DNA from: Paracoccaceae bacterium
GTDB lineage: Bacteria; Pseudomonadota; Alphaproteobacteria; Rhodobacterales; Rhodobacteraceae
NCBI GenBank assembly: GCA_024742705.1
Contig: JANSXZ010000015.1
Coordinates: 1 to 64,000 of the forward strand
Length of the DNA: 64,000 nt
Reading direction: 5' to 3'
Shown here: piece after piece, positions 35,337 to 45,452 of the stretch
How positions within the stretch are numbered: the first letter of the stretch is position 1
How the letters are laid out: the number at the start of each line of letters is the position of its first letter
The notes under the pieces: model-generated
Told to the model about the DNA's origin: nothing
Databases searched by the model: none
What the model saw: only the letters and a program-made list of their open reading frames with translations
Translations under genes and position numbers: made by a program

Positions 35337-38259
35337 GCACGCGCCCTCCCTCGGGATCGAAGAACACCGGGTTCACCACTTCGCACATCGTTTCCACACC
35401 CCGCGCATGGTCGACCATCCGGACGGTTTCGCCATATCTTTCCGGGCCGTTCTTCAAAAAGCCCAGCGCCAGCCCGACATTCAGCGTCGGGGAATGGCAG
35501 ACCGACGTCAGATAGCCCTGATCGTGCGCGCTGACCGCCTTGTCGCCCTTGCCGAACAGATGCGCACCCGCCAACAGCCTGCCGCCGTCCAGTGCCCGCA
35601 GCCCCACCAGCCGTTCGCGGGCAGGGTCGATCAGGCCGGGCCGGGCCGCCATCGTCTTGCCGATGCAATCCTTCTTCGCGGAAATCATCCGCTCCATGCC
35701 GATATCGAAAGCAGTGGTGCGCCCGTGAATCTCGGAATGGGTGATGAACCCCTTTTCGATTCGCAGAACGTTCAGCGCCTCCATGCCATAGGCGCCGCCG
35801 CCCATCTCCTCGGCCCGCGCCAAAAGGGCATCGAACAGGCTGGCGCCATAGCGCGAAGGCACCGCGATTTCATAGGCGTGCTCGCCCGAGAACGATATCC
35901 GGAACAGCCGCCCCGCAACGCCCCCGATACTGACAGCGCCACAGGCCATGAACGGCCATGCACCATCGGCCAGAGGCGCGTCCAGCACATCGTTCAGAAG
36001 CGCGCGTGCCTGCGGCCCGGCCACGGCGAACTGCGCCCATTGCTCGGTGACCGAAGTCAGCGACACGTCCAGATCGGGCCGCAGGCACTGGTGCACGAAC
36101 TCCAGATGCGCCATCACCTGCCCGGCCGCCGCCGTGGTCGTTGTCATCACGAAGTGATTGTCGCCCAGACGCGCGGTGGTGCCGTCGTCCATCACATGCC
36201 CGTCTTCGCGCAACATCAGGCCATAGCGGACACGCCCCTGCGCGAGGGTGCTGAACATGTTGATATAGACCATATCCAGAAGCGCCGCCGCCCCTGGCCC
36301 CTTTATGTCGATCTTGCCCAGCGTCGACACGTCGCAGATGCCGACGGCATTGCGCACATACCCCACCTCGCGGTCGCAGCTCTGCCGCCAGGTCCGTTCG
36401 CCCGAGCGCGGGAAATAGCTGGGCCGATACCACAGCCCCGCTTCGATCATCGGCGCGCCCATCTCGACCGACCGGGTGTGTGACGTGGTCAGGCGTTGCG
36501 GCGCAAATCCAGCGCCCTGCGCGCCGGCGCCCATCGCGGCGATCGCGACGGGGCTGTAAGGCGGGCGGAAGGTGGTGGTTCCGGTCTCGGGAATGCCGCG
36601 CCCGGTGACATCGGCCAGAATGGCCAGTGCGGCAACGTTGGAATTCTTGCCCTGATCGGTGGCCATCCCCTGGGTGGTGTAGCGTTTCATATGCTCGACC
36701 GACCGGAAATTCTCGGTCGCGGCCTGACGGATGTCCTTCACGCTCACATCGTTCTGGAAATCCAGCCACGCCCGCCCCTTTCCGGGCACCGACCACAGCG
36801 GCGTGATCGCATAAGGCGCATCGTCGGCCTGGGGCACCGGCACGTCGGGCGCGCGCAGGCCCATAACCTCCAGCGCCGCCCGCGCCGCCGCGACACCCTG
36901 CGACAGGCAATCGCCGGTGGCAAAGGCACCGTTGCATGCACCCGCCACATGCAGCCCGGGCACCGAACCCGGCGTCGGCACAAACCCGGCGATGTCCGCG
37001 CGCCATGTGGGACGGCCGTTCATGTGACAGGTCAGATGCACCGAAGGGTTCCAGCCGCCCGACATCGCCAGACAGTCGGTCCTCAGCCGCTCTTCGCCGT
37101 TCGGCGTACGGATGGTGATGTGGTCCAGGCCGCGCCGGCCCGAGGTGTTGCAAATCACGGATCCGGCATGGACAGGATAGGCGTCCGACGTCGGCGCGTC
37201 GGGCCGGCTGTCGATCACGGCCGCGACATGCACGCCGGCCGCCACCAGATCGCGAGCCGTGCGGTGCGCATCGTCGTTGTTGGCAAACACCGTCACCGCC
37301 TTGCCGCAGGCCACCCCCCAGCGGTTCAGATAGGCCCGCACGGCGGATGCCGTCATGATCCCGGGCCGGTCATTGTTGCGAAACGCCACCGGTCGCTCCA
37401 GGGCGCCGGCGGCCAGAACCGCCTGCCGCGCCACGATACGCCAGAAGGTTTCCAGCGGCGCGGCGTCTTCTCCGCGGGCCCTGTGGTGGCGCACCCGCTC
37501 CAGCGCGCCATAGGTGCCCTGGTCATAGGCGCCGGTGACCGTGGTGCGCCGCATAACCCGCACGTTCGGCATCGTCTCCAGACGCGCCACAGTCGCGGCG
37601 GCCCATGCCGCGCCCGGCGTGCCATCAAGGGCGATTGTCTCGGCGTTCAGACGCCCTCCCGGCAGACTGTCCTCGTCGGCAAGGATCACATCCGCCCCGG
37701 CCTCCGCTGCCGTTACCGCCGCCATCAGTCCGGCGGGCCCGGCGCCGATCACCAGCAGGTCGCAAAACGCCCAGGCCCGTTCATAGCGGTCCGGATTGTG
37801 CCGGCCGGACAAGGCCCCCAATCCCGCCGCGCGTCGGATCGCCGGCTCATACAGCTTCTCCCAGAAGCTCCTCGGCCACATGAATGTCTTGTAGTAAAAC
37901 CCGGCGCCCAGAAACGGCGCCGCCAGATCGTTGACCGCCATCAGGTCCAGCCCAAGCGAAGGCCAGGCGCTCTGACTGCGCGCTTCAAGGCCGTCGTAAA
38001 GCTCCTGCGTGGTTGCGCGCAGGTTGGGCTCGGCCCCGGCGCCGCGCCCGATCGTCATCAAGGCGTTGGGTTCTTCGCTGCCGGCGGTCAGAACCCCCCG
38101 TGGACGGTGATACTTGAACGACCGCGCCACCATCCGAACACCGTCGCCCAGCAACGCCGATGCCAGCGTATCGCCGGCAAAGCCGCCATGCCGCACACCG
38201 TCGAAGGTAAATGAAACCGGTGCCGACCGGTCGATCAAACCTTTGCCCGCGATTCTCAT
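35329..38259 (-). CDS. soxA: Sarcosine oxidase alpha subunit
   Basis: A 976-residue alpha subunit. The N-terminal ferredoxin-like region (FAGDTLASALLGDGVRMVAR, SFKYHRPRGVL) is followed by an NAD/FAD Rossmann domain with LVIGAGPAGLMAAVTAAEAG. The C-terminal half is a folate-binding GcvT-like domain (CDVSTLGKIDIKGPGAAALL, GYLTSVCHSPTLNVGLALGF). The complex oxidises sarcosine to glycine, passing the methyl group as formaldehyde or to tetrahydrofolate. It lies between soxD (ATGA overlap) and soxG. The length is normal. Confidence 0.96.
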   Translation of the reverse strand: MRIAGKGLIDRSAPVSFTFDGVRHGGFAGDTLASALLGDGVRMVARSFKYHRPRGVLTAGSEEPNALMTIGRGAGAEPNLRATTQELYDGLEARSQSAWPSLGLDLMAVNDLAAPFLGAGFYYKTFMWPRSFWEKLYEPAIRRAAGLGALSGRHNPDRYERAWAFCDLLVIGAGPAGLMAAVTAAEAGADVILADEDSLPGGRLNAETIALDGTPGAAWAAATVARLETMPNVRVMRRTTVTGAYDQGTYGALERVRHHRARGEDAAPLETFWRIVARQAVLAAGALERPVAFRNNDRPGIMTASAVRAYLNRWGVACGKAVTVFANNDDAHRTARDLVAAGVHVAAVIDSRPDAPTSDAYPVHAGSVICNTSGRRGLDHITIRTPNGEERLRTDCLAMSGGWNPSVHLTCHMNGRPTWRADIAGFVPTPGSVPGLHVAGACNGAFATGDCLSQGVAAARAALEVMGLRAPDVPVPQADDAPYAITPLWSVPGKGRAWLDFQNDVSVKDIRQAATENFRSVEHMKRYTTQGMATDQGKNSNVAALAILADVTGRGIPETGTTTFRPPYSPVAIAAMGAGAQGAGFAPQRLTTSHTRSVEMGAPMIEAGLWYRPSYFPRSGERTWRQSCDREVGYVRNAVGICDVSTLGKIDIKGPGAAALLDMVYINMFSTLAQGRVRYGLMLREDGHVMDDGTTARLGDNHFVMTTTTAAAGQVMAHLEFVHQCLRPDLDVSLTSVTEQWAQFAVAGPQARALLNDVLDAPLADGAWPFMACGAVSIGGVAGRLFRISFSGEHAYEIAVPSRYGASLFDALLARAEEMGGGAYGMEALNVLRIEKGFITHSEIHGRTTAFDIGMERMISAKKDCIGKTMAARPGLIDPARERLVGLRALDGGRLLAGAHLFGKGDKAVSAHDQGYLTSVCHSPTLNVGLALGFLKNGPERYGETVRMVDHARGVETMCEVVNPVFFDPEGGRVRA

Positions 38260-38519
38260 CGTTCGATCTCCATCGCCAGCGTCGCCCCGAACACCTCATG
38301 CGTGACCGTATCGCGTTCGACCACGATCCAGCCCCCGCAACCATCGCCATGCAGCCAGAGATCGCGCACCCGGCCCGCCACGTTGTCGCGCAGGTGCAGG
38401 TAATCGTCCCAGGCGTCCACGCCGGCATCCGGTGCCGGCCGCCGCAACGCCACCGCATCCCCGCGGTACTGGAACTCGCGGCTGTCGCGGCTGCCACAGA
38501 CCGGGCATGTGATCCTCAT
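38256..38519 (-). CDS. soxD: Sarcosine oxidase delta subunit
   Basis: An 87-residue delta subunit that binds zinc: MRITCPVCGSRDSREFQYRG provides a Cys pair and WLHGDGCGGWIVVERDTVTH the expected His and Cys. DYLHLRDNVAGRVRDLWLHG is typical. It is a structural subunit of the tetramer. The stop overlaps the soxA start by ATGA. Confidence 0.94.
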   Translation of the reverse strand: MRITCPVCGSRDSREFQYRGDAVALRRPAPDAGVDAWDDYLHLRDNVAGRVRDLWLHGDGCGGWIVVERDTVTHEVFGATLAMEIER

Positions 38520-38583
38520 CGCGCGTTTCCCATCTTCATCTTGCCAATAAAACTCCCGCCGGAGGCTCCGCCGCCATCCGCTC

Positions 38584-39837
38584 TCAATGCAGGTTGTGCT
38601 GCGCGCCGGTGCCTTCCTCGTCCATCAGCCCGACACCGGTCCGGAACCGGTCCAGCCGGAATTTCTCGGCCACCGGATGCGGGTTGCCCGTGGCGATCAG
38701 ATGGGCAAAACAATGCCCCGATCCGGGCACCGCCTTGAAGCCGCCGTAGCACCAGCCGCAGTCGATGAACAGGCCGTCCACGGGCGTCTTGTCGATGATC
38801 GGGGATCCGTCCGGTGTCATGTCCATGATCCCGCCCCACGACCGCAGCACCTTCGCCTTGCCGATCATGGGCATCAGGGTCATCCCCGCCTCCATCACAT
38901 GTTCCGCCATCGGCAGGTTGCCGCGCGCGGCGTAGGAGGCATAGAAATCCAGGTCGCCGCCAAACACCAATCCGCCCTTGTCGGACTGGCTGATATAGAA
39001 ATGGCCCATTCCAAAGGTGATCACCTGGTCGATGCAGGGCTTCAGCCCCTCGGTCACAAAAGCCTGAAGGATGTGGCTCTCGATCGGAAGCCGCATACCC
39101 GCCATCGCCGCCACCTGGCCCGAACGGCCGGCCACCACGATCCCCACCTTGCTGGCCCGAATCGCACCGCGGCTGGTCTGCACCCCACGGACCGCGCCGT
39201 TCTCGATATCGATGCCGGTCACTTCGCAGTTCTGGATGATGTCAACGCCGCGACTGTCCGCGCCGCGGGCAAATCCCCAGGCCACCGCGTCGTGCCGGGC
39301 GGTGCCGCCGCGCGGATGGTACAGCCCGCCATAGATCGGGAACCGCACGTTGTCGAAATCCAGGTAGGGCGCCATCTTGCGCACGCCGGCGCGGTCCAGA
39401 AGCACGGCGTCGTCGCCCTGGTTGATCATGGTGTTGGCGCGCCGCGCCGCATAGTCGCGCTGGCCGTCCGAGTGGAACAGGTTGATCACGCCGCGCTGCG
39501 AATGCATGACGTTGTAGTTCAGGTCTTCTTCCATCCCCTCCCAAAGCTTCAGGGAATGGCTGTAGAATTCCGAGTTGCCCGGCATGTTGTAGTTGGCCCG
39601 CACGATTGTCGTGTTGCGCCCGACATTGCCGCCGCCGATATAGCCTTTTTCCAGAACCGCCACGTTGCGCAGCCCGTGCACCTTGGCCAGGTAGTGCGCC
39701 GTTGCCAGCCCATGACCGCCGCCGCCAATGATCACGATGTCGTATTCGGCCTTGGGCGCGGGATCGCGCCAGTGCGGCCGCCACCCCTTGTTGCCGGTCA
39801 GACCCTCACGGATCACCCTCAGCCCGGAAAACCGCAT
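38584..39837 (-). CDS. soxB: Sarcosine oxidase beta subunit
   Basis: A 417-residue FAD-dependent oxidase subunit starting at ATG 39837 (MRFSGLRVIREGLTGNKGW). The FAD motif is YDIVIIGGGGHGLATAHYLA. Further family signatures are NVGRNTTIVRANYNMPGNSE and CGWCYGGFKAVPGSGHCFAH. This subunit holds noncovalent FAD and covalent FMN and oxidises sarcosine. It is the first gene of soxBDAG. An in-frame ATG further upstream adds 19 unmatched residues. Confidence 0.96.
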   Translation of the reverse strand: MRFSGLRVIREGLTGNKGWRPHWRDPAPKAEYDIVIIGGGGHGLATAHYLAKVHGLRNVAVLEKGYIGGGNVGRNTTIVRANYNMPGNSEFYSHSLKLWEGMEEDLNYNVMHSQRGVINLFHSDGQRDYAARRANTMINQGDDAVLLDRAGVRKMAPYLDFDNVRFPIYGGLYHPRGGTARHDAVAWGFARGADSRGVDIIQNCEVTGIDIENGAVRGVQTSRGAIRASKVGIVVAGRSGQVAAMAGMRLPIESHILQAFVTEGLKPCIDQVITFGMGHFYISQSDKGGLVFGGDLDFYASYAARGNLPMAEHVMEAGMTLMPMIGKAKVLRSWGGIMDMTPDGSPIIDKTPVDGLFIDCGWCYGGFKAVPGSGHCFAHLIATGNPHPVAEKFRLDRFRTGVGLMDEEGTGAQHNLH

Positions 39838-39981
39838 TGCACACTCCCCAATCGCACGGTGCCGACCGTAACCGGCTGCCGACAGAAGTATCAATGCGCG
39901 ACAGCGCTGCGCCTTCGTTTTTCGACATAAACCTGCCCGCCAGCGACCATTTTCGCCGCCCCGCGATATGGGCTGCGCCGG

Positions 39982-41412
39982 CTACAGCCCCTTTGCGCGG
40001 TAGCTTGCGGCGACCTTTCCAATGCTCACCAGGTAGGCCGCCGTGCGCAGATCGTGCACATCGGCGCGGTCATGCCAGACTTCGCGCATGGACTGGTAGG
40101 CAATGCGCATGGTGTCATCCAGCCCCGACCGCACCAGCTCCAGTTCGTCGGCACCGCGCAGGTAGCGTTCCTTGAAATTCGGGCTCAGTTGCCACCCGAG
40201 GTTCTTGTCGCCGCTCAGGCGTTCCAGTTCGTCGACCACCAGCTGGTGCCGCGCCTCTTCCTGGCGGCGCTGCATCCGTCCAAACCGGATATGGCTCAGG
40301 TTCTTGACCCATTCAAAATACGAGACCGTCACGCCACCCGCGTTGGCGTACATGTCGGGAATGATGACCGTGCCCTTTTCGCGCAGGATATTGTCGGCAC
40401 CCGCTGTCACCGGGCCGTTCGCCGCCTCTATGATCAGCGGTGCGCGGATCCGGTCGGCATTGTCGAGGTTGATCACCCCTTCCAGGGCGGCGGGAATAAG
40501 GATGTCGCAATCCTCCTCCAGAAGGACCGATCCGTTCTTCACATAGGTCGCATCGGGGTAGCCGCTGACGCCGCCGTGGTTCACGATCCACCGGCGGATC
40601 GATTCGACGTTCAGGCCATCGGGATCCCACAGCCCACCGTCGTGTTCGACGATCCCGGTGACGCGCGCGCCGTCCTCCTCGGACAGGAAACGCGCCGCGT
40701 GATAGCCGACGTTGCCCAGCCCCTGCACCACCACGCGCGTGCCGTCGAGCGTGCCATTCAGGCCGGCCTTGGCCATGTCCTCGGGATGGCGGAAAAATTC
40801 GCGCAGCGCGTATTGCACACCACGGCCCGTTGCCTCGACACGCCCGGAAATACCGCCCGCATTCAATGGTTTGCCGGTCACGCAGGCGCGGCTGTTGATG
40901 TCGGTGGTGTTCATCCTCGCGTATTGGTCGGCCATCCATGCCATCTCGCGTTCGCCGGTTCCCATGTCGGGGGCCGGCACGTTTTGCGCGGGGTTGATCA
41001 TGTCGCGCTTGATCAGCTCATAGGCGAACCGGCGGGTGATCTGTTCCAGCTCGTGTTCGTCCCATGCGCGCGGATCGATCCGCAGGCCGCCTTTCGATCC
41101 GCCGAAGGGGGCCTCGACCAGCGCGCATTTGAACGTCATCAGCGCCGCAAGCGCCTCGACCTCGTCCTGATGCACGCTCAGCGCATATCGGATCCCGCCC
41201 TTGACCGGTTCCATATGCTCGGAATGAACCGAACGGTATCCCGTGAAGGTGTGGATTTCGCCGCGCAGGCGCACCCCGAACCGGACAGTATAGGTGGCGT
41301 TGCACACGCGGATCTTTTCCTCCAGCCCCGGCGGCAGATCCATCTGCGCGACGGCACGGTTGAACATCAGGTTCACACTGTCGCGAAAGCTGGGCTCGGC
41401 TGTTTTTGGCAT
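39982..41412 (-). CDS. gdhA: Glutamate dehydrogenase (Glu/Leu/Phe/Val family)
   Basis: A 476-residue enzyme. The substrate site includes PVKGGIRYALSVHQDEVEAL, LMTFKCALVEAPFGGSKGGL with the catalytic Lys, and VPAPDMGTGEREMAWMADQY. The nucleotide domain is VVVQGLGNVGYHAARFLSEE. It interconverts glutamate with 2-oxoglutarate and ammonia, and lies next to the sarcosine oxidase genes, fitting a role in amine nitrogen use. The 291 bases before the Tad gene contain no gene that I can see. Confidence 0.95.
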   Translation of the reverse strand: MPKTAEPSFRDSVNLMFNRAVAQMDLPPGLEEKIRVCNATYTVRFGVRLRGEIHTFTGYRSVHSEHMEPVKGGIRYALSVHQDEVEALAALMTFKCALVEAPFGGSKGGLRIDPRAWDEHELEQITRRFAYELIKRDMINPAQNVPAPDMGTGEREMAWMADQYARMNTTDINSRACVTGKPLNAGGISGRVEATGRGVQYALREFFRHPEDMAKAGLNGTLDGTRVVVQGLGNVGYHAARFLSEEDGARVTGIVEHDGGLWDPDGLNVESIRRWIVNHGGVSGYPDATYVKNGSVLLEEDCDILIPAALEGVINLDNADRIRAPLIIEAANGPVTAGADNILREKGTVIIPDMYANAGGVTVSYFEWVKNLSHIRFGRMQRRQEEARHQLVVDELERLSGDKNLGWQLSPNFKERYLRGADELELVRSGLDDTMRIAYQSMREVWHDRADVHDLRTAAYLVSIGKVAASYRAKGL

Positions 41413-41703
41413 CTGGCTGTTCCTGATTCTGCTCGGAGCGGTTCATTGTGTAGCCCGAGTCTATGACGAAGCCGTCTGCAATTCCGATACATTTTTAGGC
41501 GATCTCCGGTTTATTCTGGGTTTTTCGGGTAATTCAATGAAAACAAACGCGCAAAAACCTTGACGCGTGGCTGGCGGGCTTCGGGCGGGGGTGCAAGGCA
41601 CGGGGCTCTCAACTGTCGGGTAACCTTTTGGCTGCACATCTGAAGCCATGTCCCAGTGAAAGGTCGCGCGCCGGGTTCGGGCGGCGACAGAGGTGAACCC
41701 GCG

Positions 41704-43431
41704 ATGCGCCACGATCCCGATGCTGCCATGCCACCCCGCCACCGTCGGCGGTTTCGCCCTGTCGCCGATGAAAGCGGTGCGATGGTGATCTTCGGCGTGT
41801 ATCTCTTCGTGATGATGCTGATGGTCGCCGGCATCGGTGTGGATCTGATGCGTGCCGAACGCGACCGCACCGAATTGCAGAACGCGCTGGATCGCGCGGT
41901 GCTTGCGGCCGCCGATATGGATCAGCAACTGGCCCCCGCCACAGTGGTGGCCGATTACATGCAGCGCGCCGGGCTGCGCGCCTATCTTGGCGATGTCACT
42001 GTCGGCGAAGGGGTGAATTTCCGGTCGGTTGCCGCCTCGGCCTCGCGCCCGATGGACACGCAGTTCATGCACATGACCGGCGTCGATCGTCTGACGGTGC
42101 CGGCCCGATCCGCTGCGATGGAATCGCGGCTCAACATCGAAATCTCGCTGGTGCTGGATATCTCGGGTTCGATGCGGTCAAACAACCGCATGACCACAAT
42201 GCGCGTCGCTGCCCGGCAATTCGTGGATCAGGTGCTGGAGGGCGAGGCGGCGCTGCGCACGTCGGTCAGTGTGGTGCCCTATGCCGGGCATGTGAATCCC
42301 GGCCGGGCGATGTTCGATCATCTGGGCGGCCTGTCCTATTGGGCCAGCGGCGCCGATCTCTATCCGCCGCAACAGCCGCGCAGCGCGGTGTTTCTGTTCG
42401 ATACCGCGGGCGGGGTGCTGGGGCGCTTCGGCGTTCGGGTCACGAATTTTCCCGGCTCTGGCGATACCGGGTTCATCGCCGCAGACATGGATGAATACCA
42501 TGCGGTCCTGATCGACTACATGCAGCGCAACATCGGCGACCTGCGGCAATCGCAGGCAAACCTGGCCGGGGCCGTCATCGAAACAACCGCAGGTGCGACG
42601 CGCACCATCGGCGACATTGCCACGCTGGGGGGCGTGATCGCTGCCTTGCCGGATCTCGACGCGCTGGCCGTCGACGCAGTGGTGGACTATGACGATTTTT
42701 TCAACGGGATCATTCCCAATGTCTCGTCCTGCATCGAAATCACGCCAGCGGACTTTGGACACCAGCGCCTGCCCGAAAGCAGCAACGAACAGGTTGGTCA
42801 TTTCACGAACTGGGCGTCCGACCTGCGGGTCATGGACTGGGGTTGGTGCCCCTGGGAACGATCGCGGATCCGCTACGCGCAAAACGATCCTGCCGCACTG
42901 GGCCGCGTCATCGACGACCTTCGGATGGGCGATGGCACCGGCACGACCTATGGCATCAAATACGCGGTCTCGCTGCTCGACCCCAGCAGTCGCAGCGCCT
43001 TCGCGCACCTCGCCACTGTCGGCGAGGTACCATCGGATTTCTCGGGCCGCCCCGCCGATTACAATGACGGGGCAACGGCCAAGTACATCGTGCTGATGAC
43101 CGACGGCCAGATCACCGATCAGTTTCGCCCTGTCGACAAGCTTGACCCGGTTCTCGCGTCGCGGCCCTTCAACAATCTGCCACGCAGCTATCGCAGCCGC
43201 TTCACGCGACGGTCGCAAAACCTCGATGGTTTTTACGCGCAATGCGACCTGGCCAAAGGCAATGGCGTGGTGATTTTCACCATTGCCTTCGACGCGCCGG
43301 CCGGGGCCTCGGACGAAATGCGCCGATGTGCCTCATCGGCCAGCCATTTCTTTCAGGTGGCCGGCCGCGGGCTTAACGATGCCTTTGCCGCCATTGCCGG
43401 CCAGATCAACCAACTGCGACTGACGCAGTAG
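41704..43431 (+). CDS. TadG-type pilus protein with von Willebrand A domain (paralogue 1)
   Basis: A 575-residue protein starting at ATG 41704 (MRHDPDAAMPPRHRRRFRPV). A pilin-like N-terminal helix follows a Glu-rich cleavage region: ADESGAMVIFGVYLFVMMLM, then VAGIGVDLMRAERDR. The VWA domain holds the metal site DISGSM (DxSxS) and, further on, KYIVLMTDGQITD. The family anchors the Flp/Tad pilus in the envelope or adheres to surfaces. The N-terminal half is nearly identical to that of the next gene, pointing to tandem duplication. Confidence 0.87.
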   Translation: MRHDPDAAMPPRHRRRFRPVADESGAMVIFGVYLFVMMLMVAGIGVDLMRAERDRTELQNALDRAVLAAADMDQQLAPATVVADYMQRAGLRAYLGDVTVGEGVNFRSVAASASRPMDTQFMHMTGVDRLTVPARSAAMESRLNIEISLVLDISGSMRSNNRMTTMRVAARQFVDQVLEGEAALRTSVSVVPYAGHVNPGRAMFDHLGGLSYWASGADLYPPQQPRSAVFLFDTAGGVLGRFGVRVTNFPGSGDTGFIAADMDEYHAVLIDYMQRNIGDLRQSQANLAGAVIETTAGATRTIGDIATLGGVIAALPDLDALAVDAVVDYDDFFNGIIPNVSSCIEITPADFGHQRLPESSNEQVGHFTNWASDLRVMDWGWCPWERSRIRYAQNDPAALGRVIDDLRMGDGTGTTYGIKYAVSLLDPSSRSAFAHLATVGEVPSDFSGRPADYNDGATAKYIVLMTDGQITDQFRPVDKLDPVLASRPFNNLPRSYRSRFTRRSQNLDGFYAQCDLAKGNGVVIFTIAFDAPAGASDEMRRCASSASHFFQVAGRGLNDAFAAIAGQINQLRLTQ

Positions 43432-43682
43432 CGGGGAATCCACTGTTGGCCGCCCCCATCCCGATCCCGCAGACCGCAGAGCCGTGGCCGCAGTTTTGCC
43501 ATATTTCGCCACGACTGTCTCAAAATGGAAAACAGTGGCCGCCGCCGGGTGCTTTTGTTGCTGTGAGTCTGTGGAATGCAACCCGAAACCGGAACGGTTC
43601 TCGCCAAATTCTAGACACCTTTATCTGGCATAACCCATGCATCGCAGCGGAAGAAGACTCCGTCTGTTTAAAGGTGTATGTG

Positions 43683-45452
43683 ATGATCGTGTTTAACGAG
43701 TGGTCCCCGTCCGCCCTTTCCCGGGCGGGCGGGCGGTATCTTTCGAGGGGCCTGCGGCGTCTGGCCCGCGACGACGCGGGATCGATGGTGATCTTCGGCG
43801 TGTACCTTTTTGTCATGATGCTGATGGTTGCGGGGATCGGTGTGGATCTGATGCGCGCCGAACGCGACCGCGCGAAACTGCAATACACGCTGGATCGTGC
43901 GGTTCTGGCCGCCGCGGACATGGATCAGCCACTGGCACCCGCCGCCGTGGTCGAGGACTACTTTGCCAAAGCCGGCATGTCGGAATATCTGTCCAGTGTC
44001 GATGCGCTGGGCGACCTGACATTTCGCCGTGTGACCGGGCGCGCCTCGTCTTCGCTGGACACCCAGTTCGCGCATATGACCGGGCTGAGCACGATGAATG
44101 TCGCCGCAGCCAGCGTTGCCGAAGAGAGCATAGATGGCGTCGAGATCACGCTGGTTCTGGACGTATCGGGATCGATGGGCAGCAACAACCGGATGACAAA
44201 CCTGCGCGTCGCTGCCAAGGACTTCATCGACGAGATGTACGACAACAGCCTGCCCGAAAAGGTATCGATCACGATCGTGCCCTACGCCACGCAGGTATCC
44301 CTGCCCGAGGAATTCGCATCGCAGCTGAACCTGACCGGCGAACACAATTATTCGCGCTGCGTGAACTTTGGCAGCAACGATTTCAACAATACCGAAGTTT
44401 CGCTTGTGGACGAAGTGGAACGGACGATGCATTTCGATCCATGGTCGTGGTTCGACGGGCGTTTGGGCGGCGGCACGCCGCAGTTGGTGTCCAATCCGGT
44501 CTGCTCGGCCGATGCCTCGCGCGAGGCGATGATCATGCAGAATGATCGCCAGACGCTGAAGAACTTCATCGACGGGCTGCAGCCCACCGGCAATACCTCG
44601 ATCGATCTGGGCATGAAGTGGGCCGCGGCCTTTCTCGATCCATCGACCCGTCCGGCGATCGCCGCGATGGCCGCGCAGGGTGCGGTGCCCGCCGATTTCG
44701 CCGACCGGCCCGCGGCCTATGACAGCGCCAGCACCATCAAGGTGGTTGTTCTGATGACCGACGGCCAGAATACGAGCCAGTACTTCATTCAGCAAAACCG
44801 GCGCGAAGGGCTGACGGATGTGTGGTGGGACAACGACAACGACCGCTATGCCATCTTCGACAACAGCCGGAATGCCTACTTCATCCCCGAAACCGACAGC
44901 TGGATCGACAGCCTCGCCGGTGAGATCACGCTTCTTCCCGCGCCGCCTGACGCCGATCGCGATTGCACCCGTGCGATACGCAAGCTTCAGCGGCAGCTGG
45001 ATCGTGCCAACCCGAAGCAGAGCAACATCGACAACGCCGTCGATCGTGTCGAACGCGACTGCGGCGCCGGTGTGGTGCAAATAGAAGCCAACGCGACCCA
45101 GCTGACCTATGCCGAACTCTGGGCGTTCTCCTCGCTGGCGGCCAACACCGAGAACAACTTCGTGCCCTGGATGCCCAGCTCGAACCAGGCGTGGAACCAG
45201 TGGTACAACGGTGTTTTTTCCAGCGTGAACGGCAACACCAAGGACAGCCGGACGCAACGCATCTGCAACGCTGTCAAAAACCAGCAGACGGTTGTTTTCG
45301 CCATAGGCTTCGAGGCCCCGGAAAGCGGGCGCTCGGTTCTGCGCGACTGTGCTTCGTCGCCCAGCCATTACTTCGATGCCAGCGGCCTTGAAATTGCCGA
45401 TGCGTTTTCCGCGATCGCGTCTTCGATTCGCGCCCTGAGGTTGACACAATGA
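43683..45452 (+). CDS. TadG-type pilus protein with von Willebrand A domain (paralogue 2)
   Basis: A 589-residue protein starting at ATG 43683 (MIVFNEWSPSALSRAGGRYL) after AAAGGTG. The N-terminal helix DDAGSMVIFGVYLFVMMLMV and the segment around DRAVLAAADMDQ match paralogue 1 almost residue by residue. The VWA metal site is DVSGSM, with VVVLMTDGQNTSQ later. A long insert (about residues 370-500) differs from paralogue 1. It ends overlapping the tadE start. The pair could form two alternative surface adhesins. Confidence 0.87.
   Translation: MIVFNEWSPSALSRAGGRYLSRGLRRLARDDAGSMVIFGVYLFVMMLMVAGIGVDLMRAERDRAKLQYTLDRAVLAAADMDQPLAPAAVVEDYFAKAGMSEYLSSVDALGDLTFRRVTGRASSSLDTQFAHMTGLSTMNVAAASVAEESIDGVEITLVLDVSGSMGSNNRMTNLRVAAKDFIDEMYDNSLPEKVSITIVPYATQVSLPEEFASQLNLTGEHNYSRCVNFGSNDFNNTEVSLVDEVERTMHFDPWSWFDGRLGGGTPQLVSNPVCSADASREAMIMQNDRQTLKNFIDGLQPTGNTSIDLGMKWAAAFLDPSTRPAIAAMAAQGAVPADFADRPAAYDSASTIKVVVLMTDGQNTSQYFIQQNRREGLTDVWWDNDNDRYAIFDNSRNAYFIPETDSWIDSLAGEITLLPAPPDADRDCTRAIRKLQRQLDRANPKQSNIDNAVDRVERDCGAGVVQIEANATQLTYAELWAFSSLAANTENNFVPWMPSSNQAWNQWYNGVFSSVNGNTKDSRTQRICNAVKNQQTVVFAIGFEAPESGRSVLRDCASSPSHYFDASGLEIADAFSAIASSIRALRLTQ

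Noticed and set aside
36496-38214. Long open frame opposite soxA
   Set aside because: Antisense shadow without motifs; soxA is complete and in an operon.
43668-45449. Long minus-strand frame opposite the second TadG gene
   Set aside because: Shadow frame; the VWA and pilin motifs lie on the plus strand.
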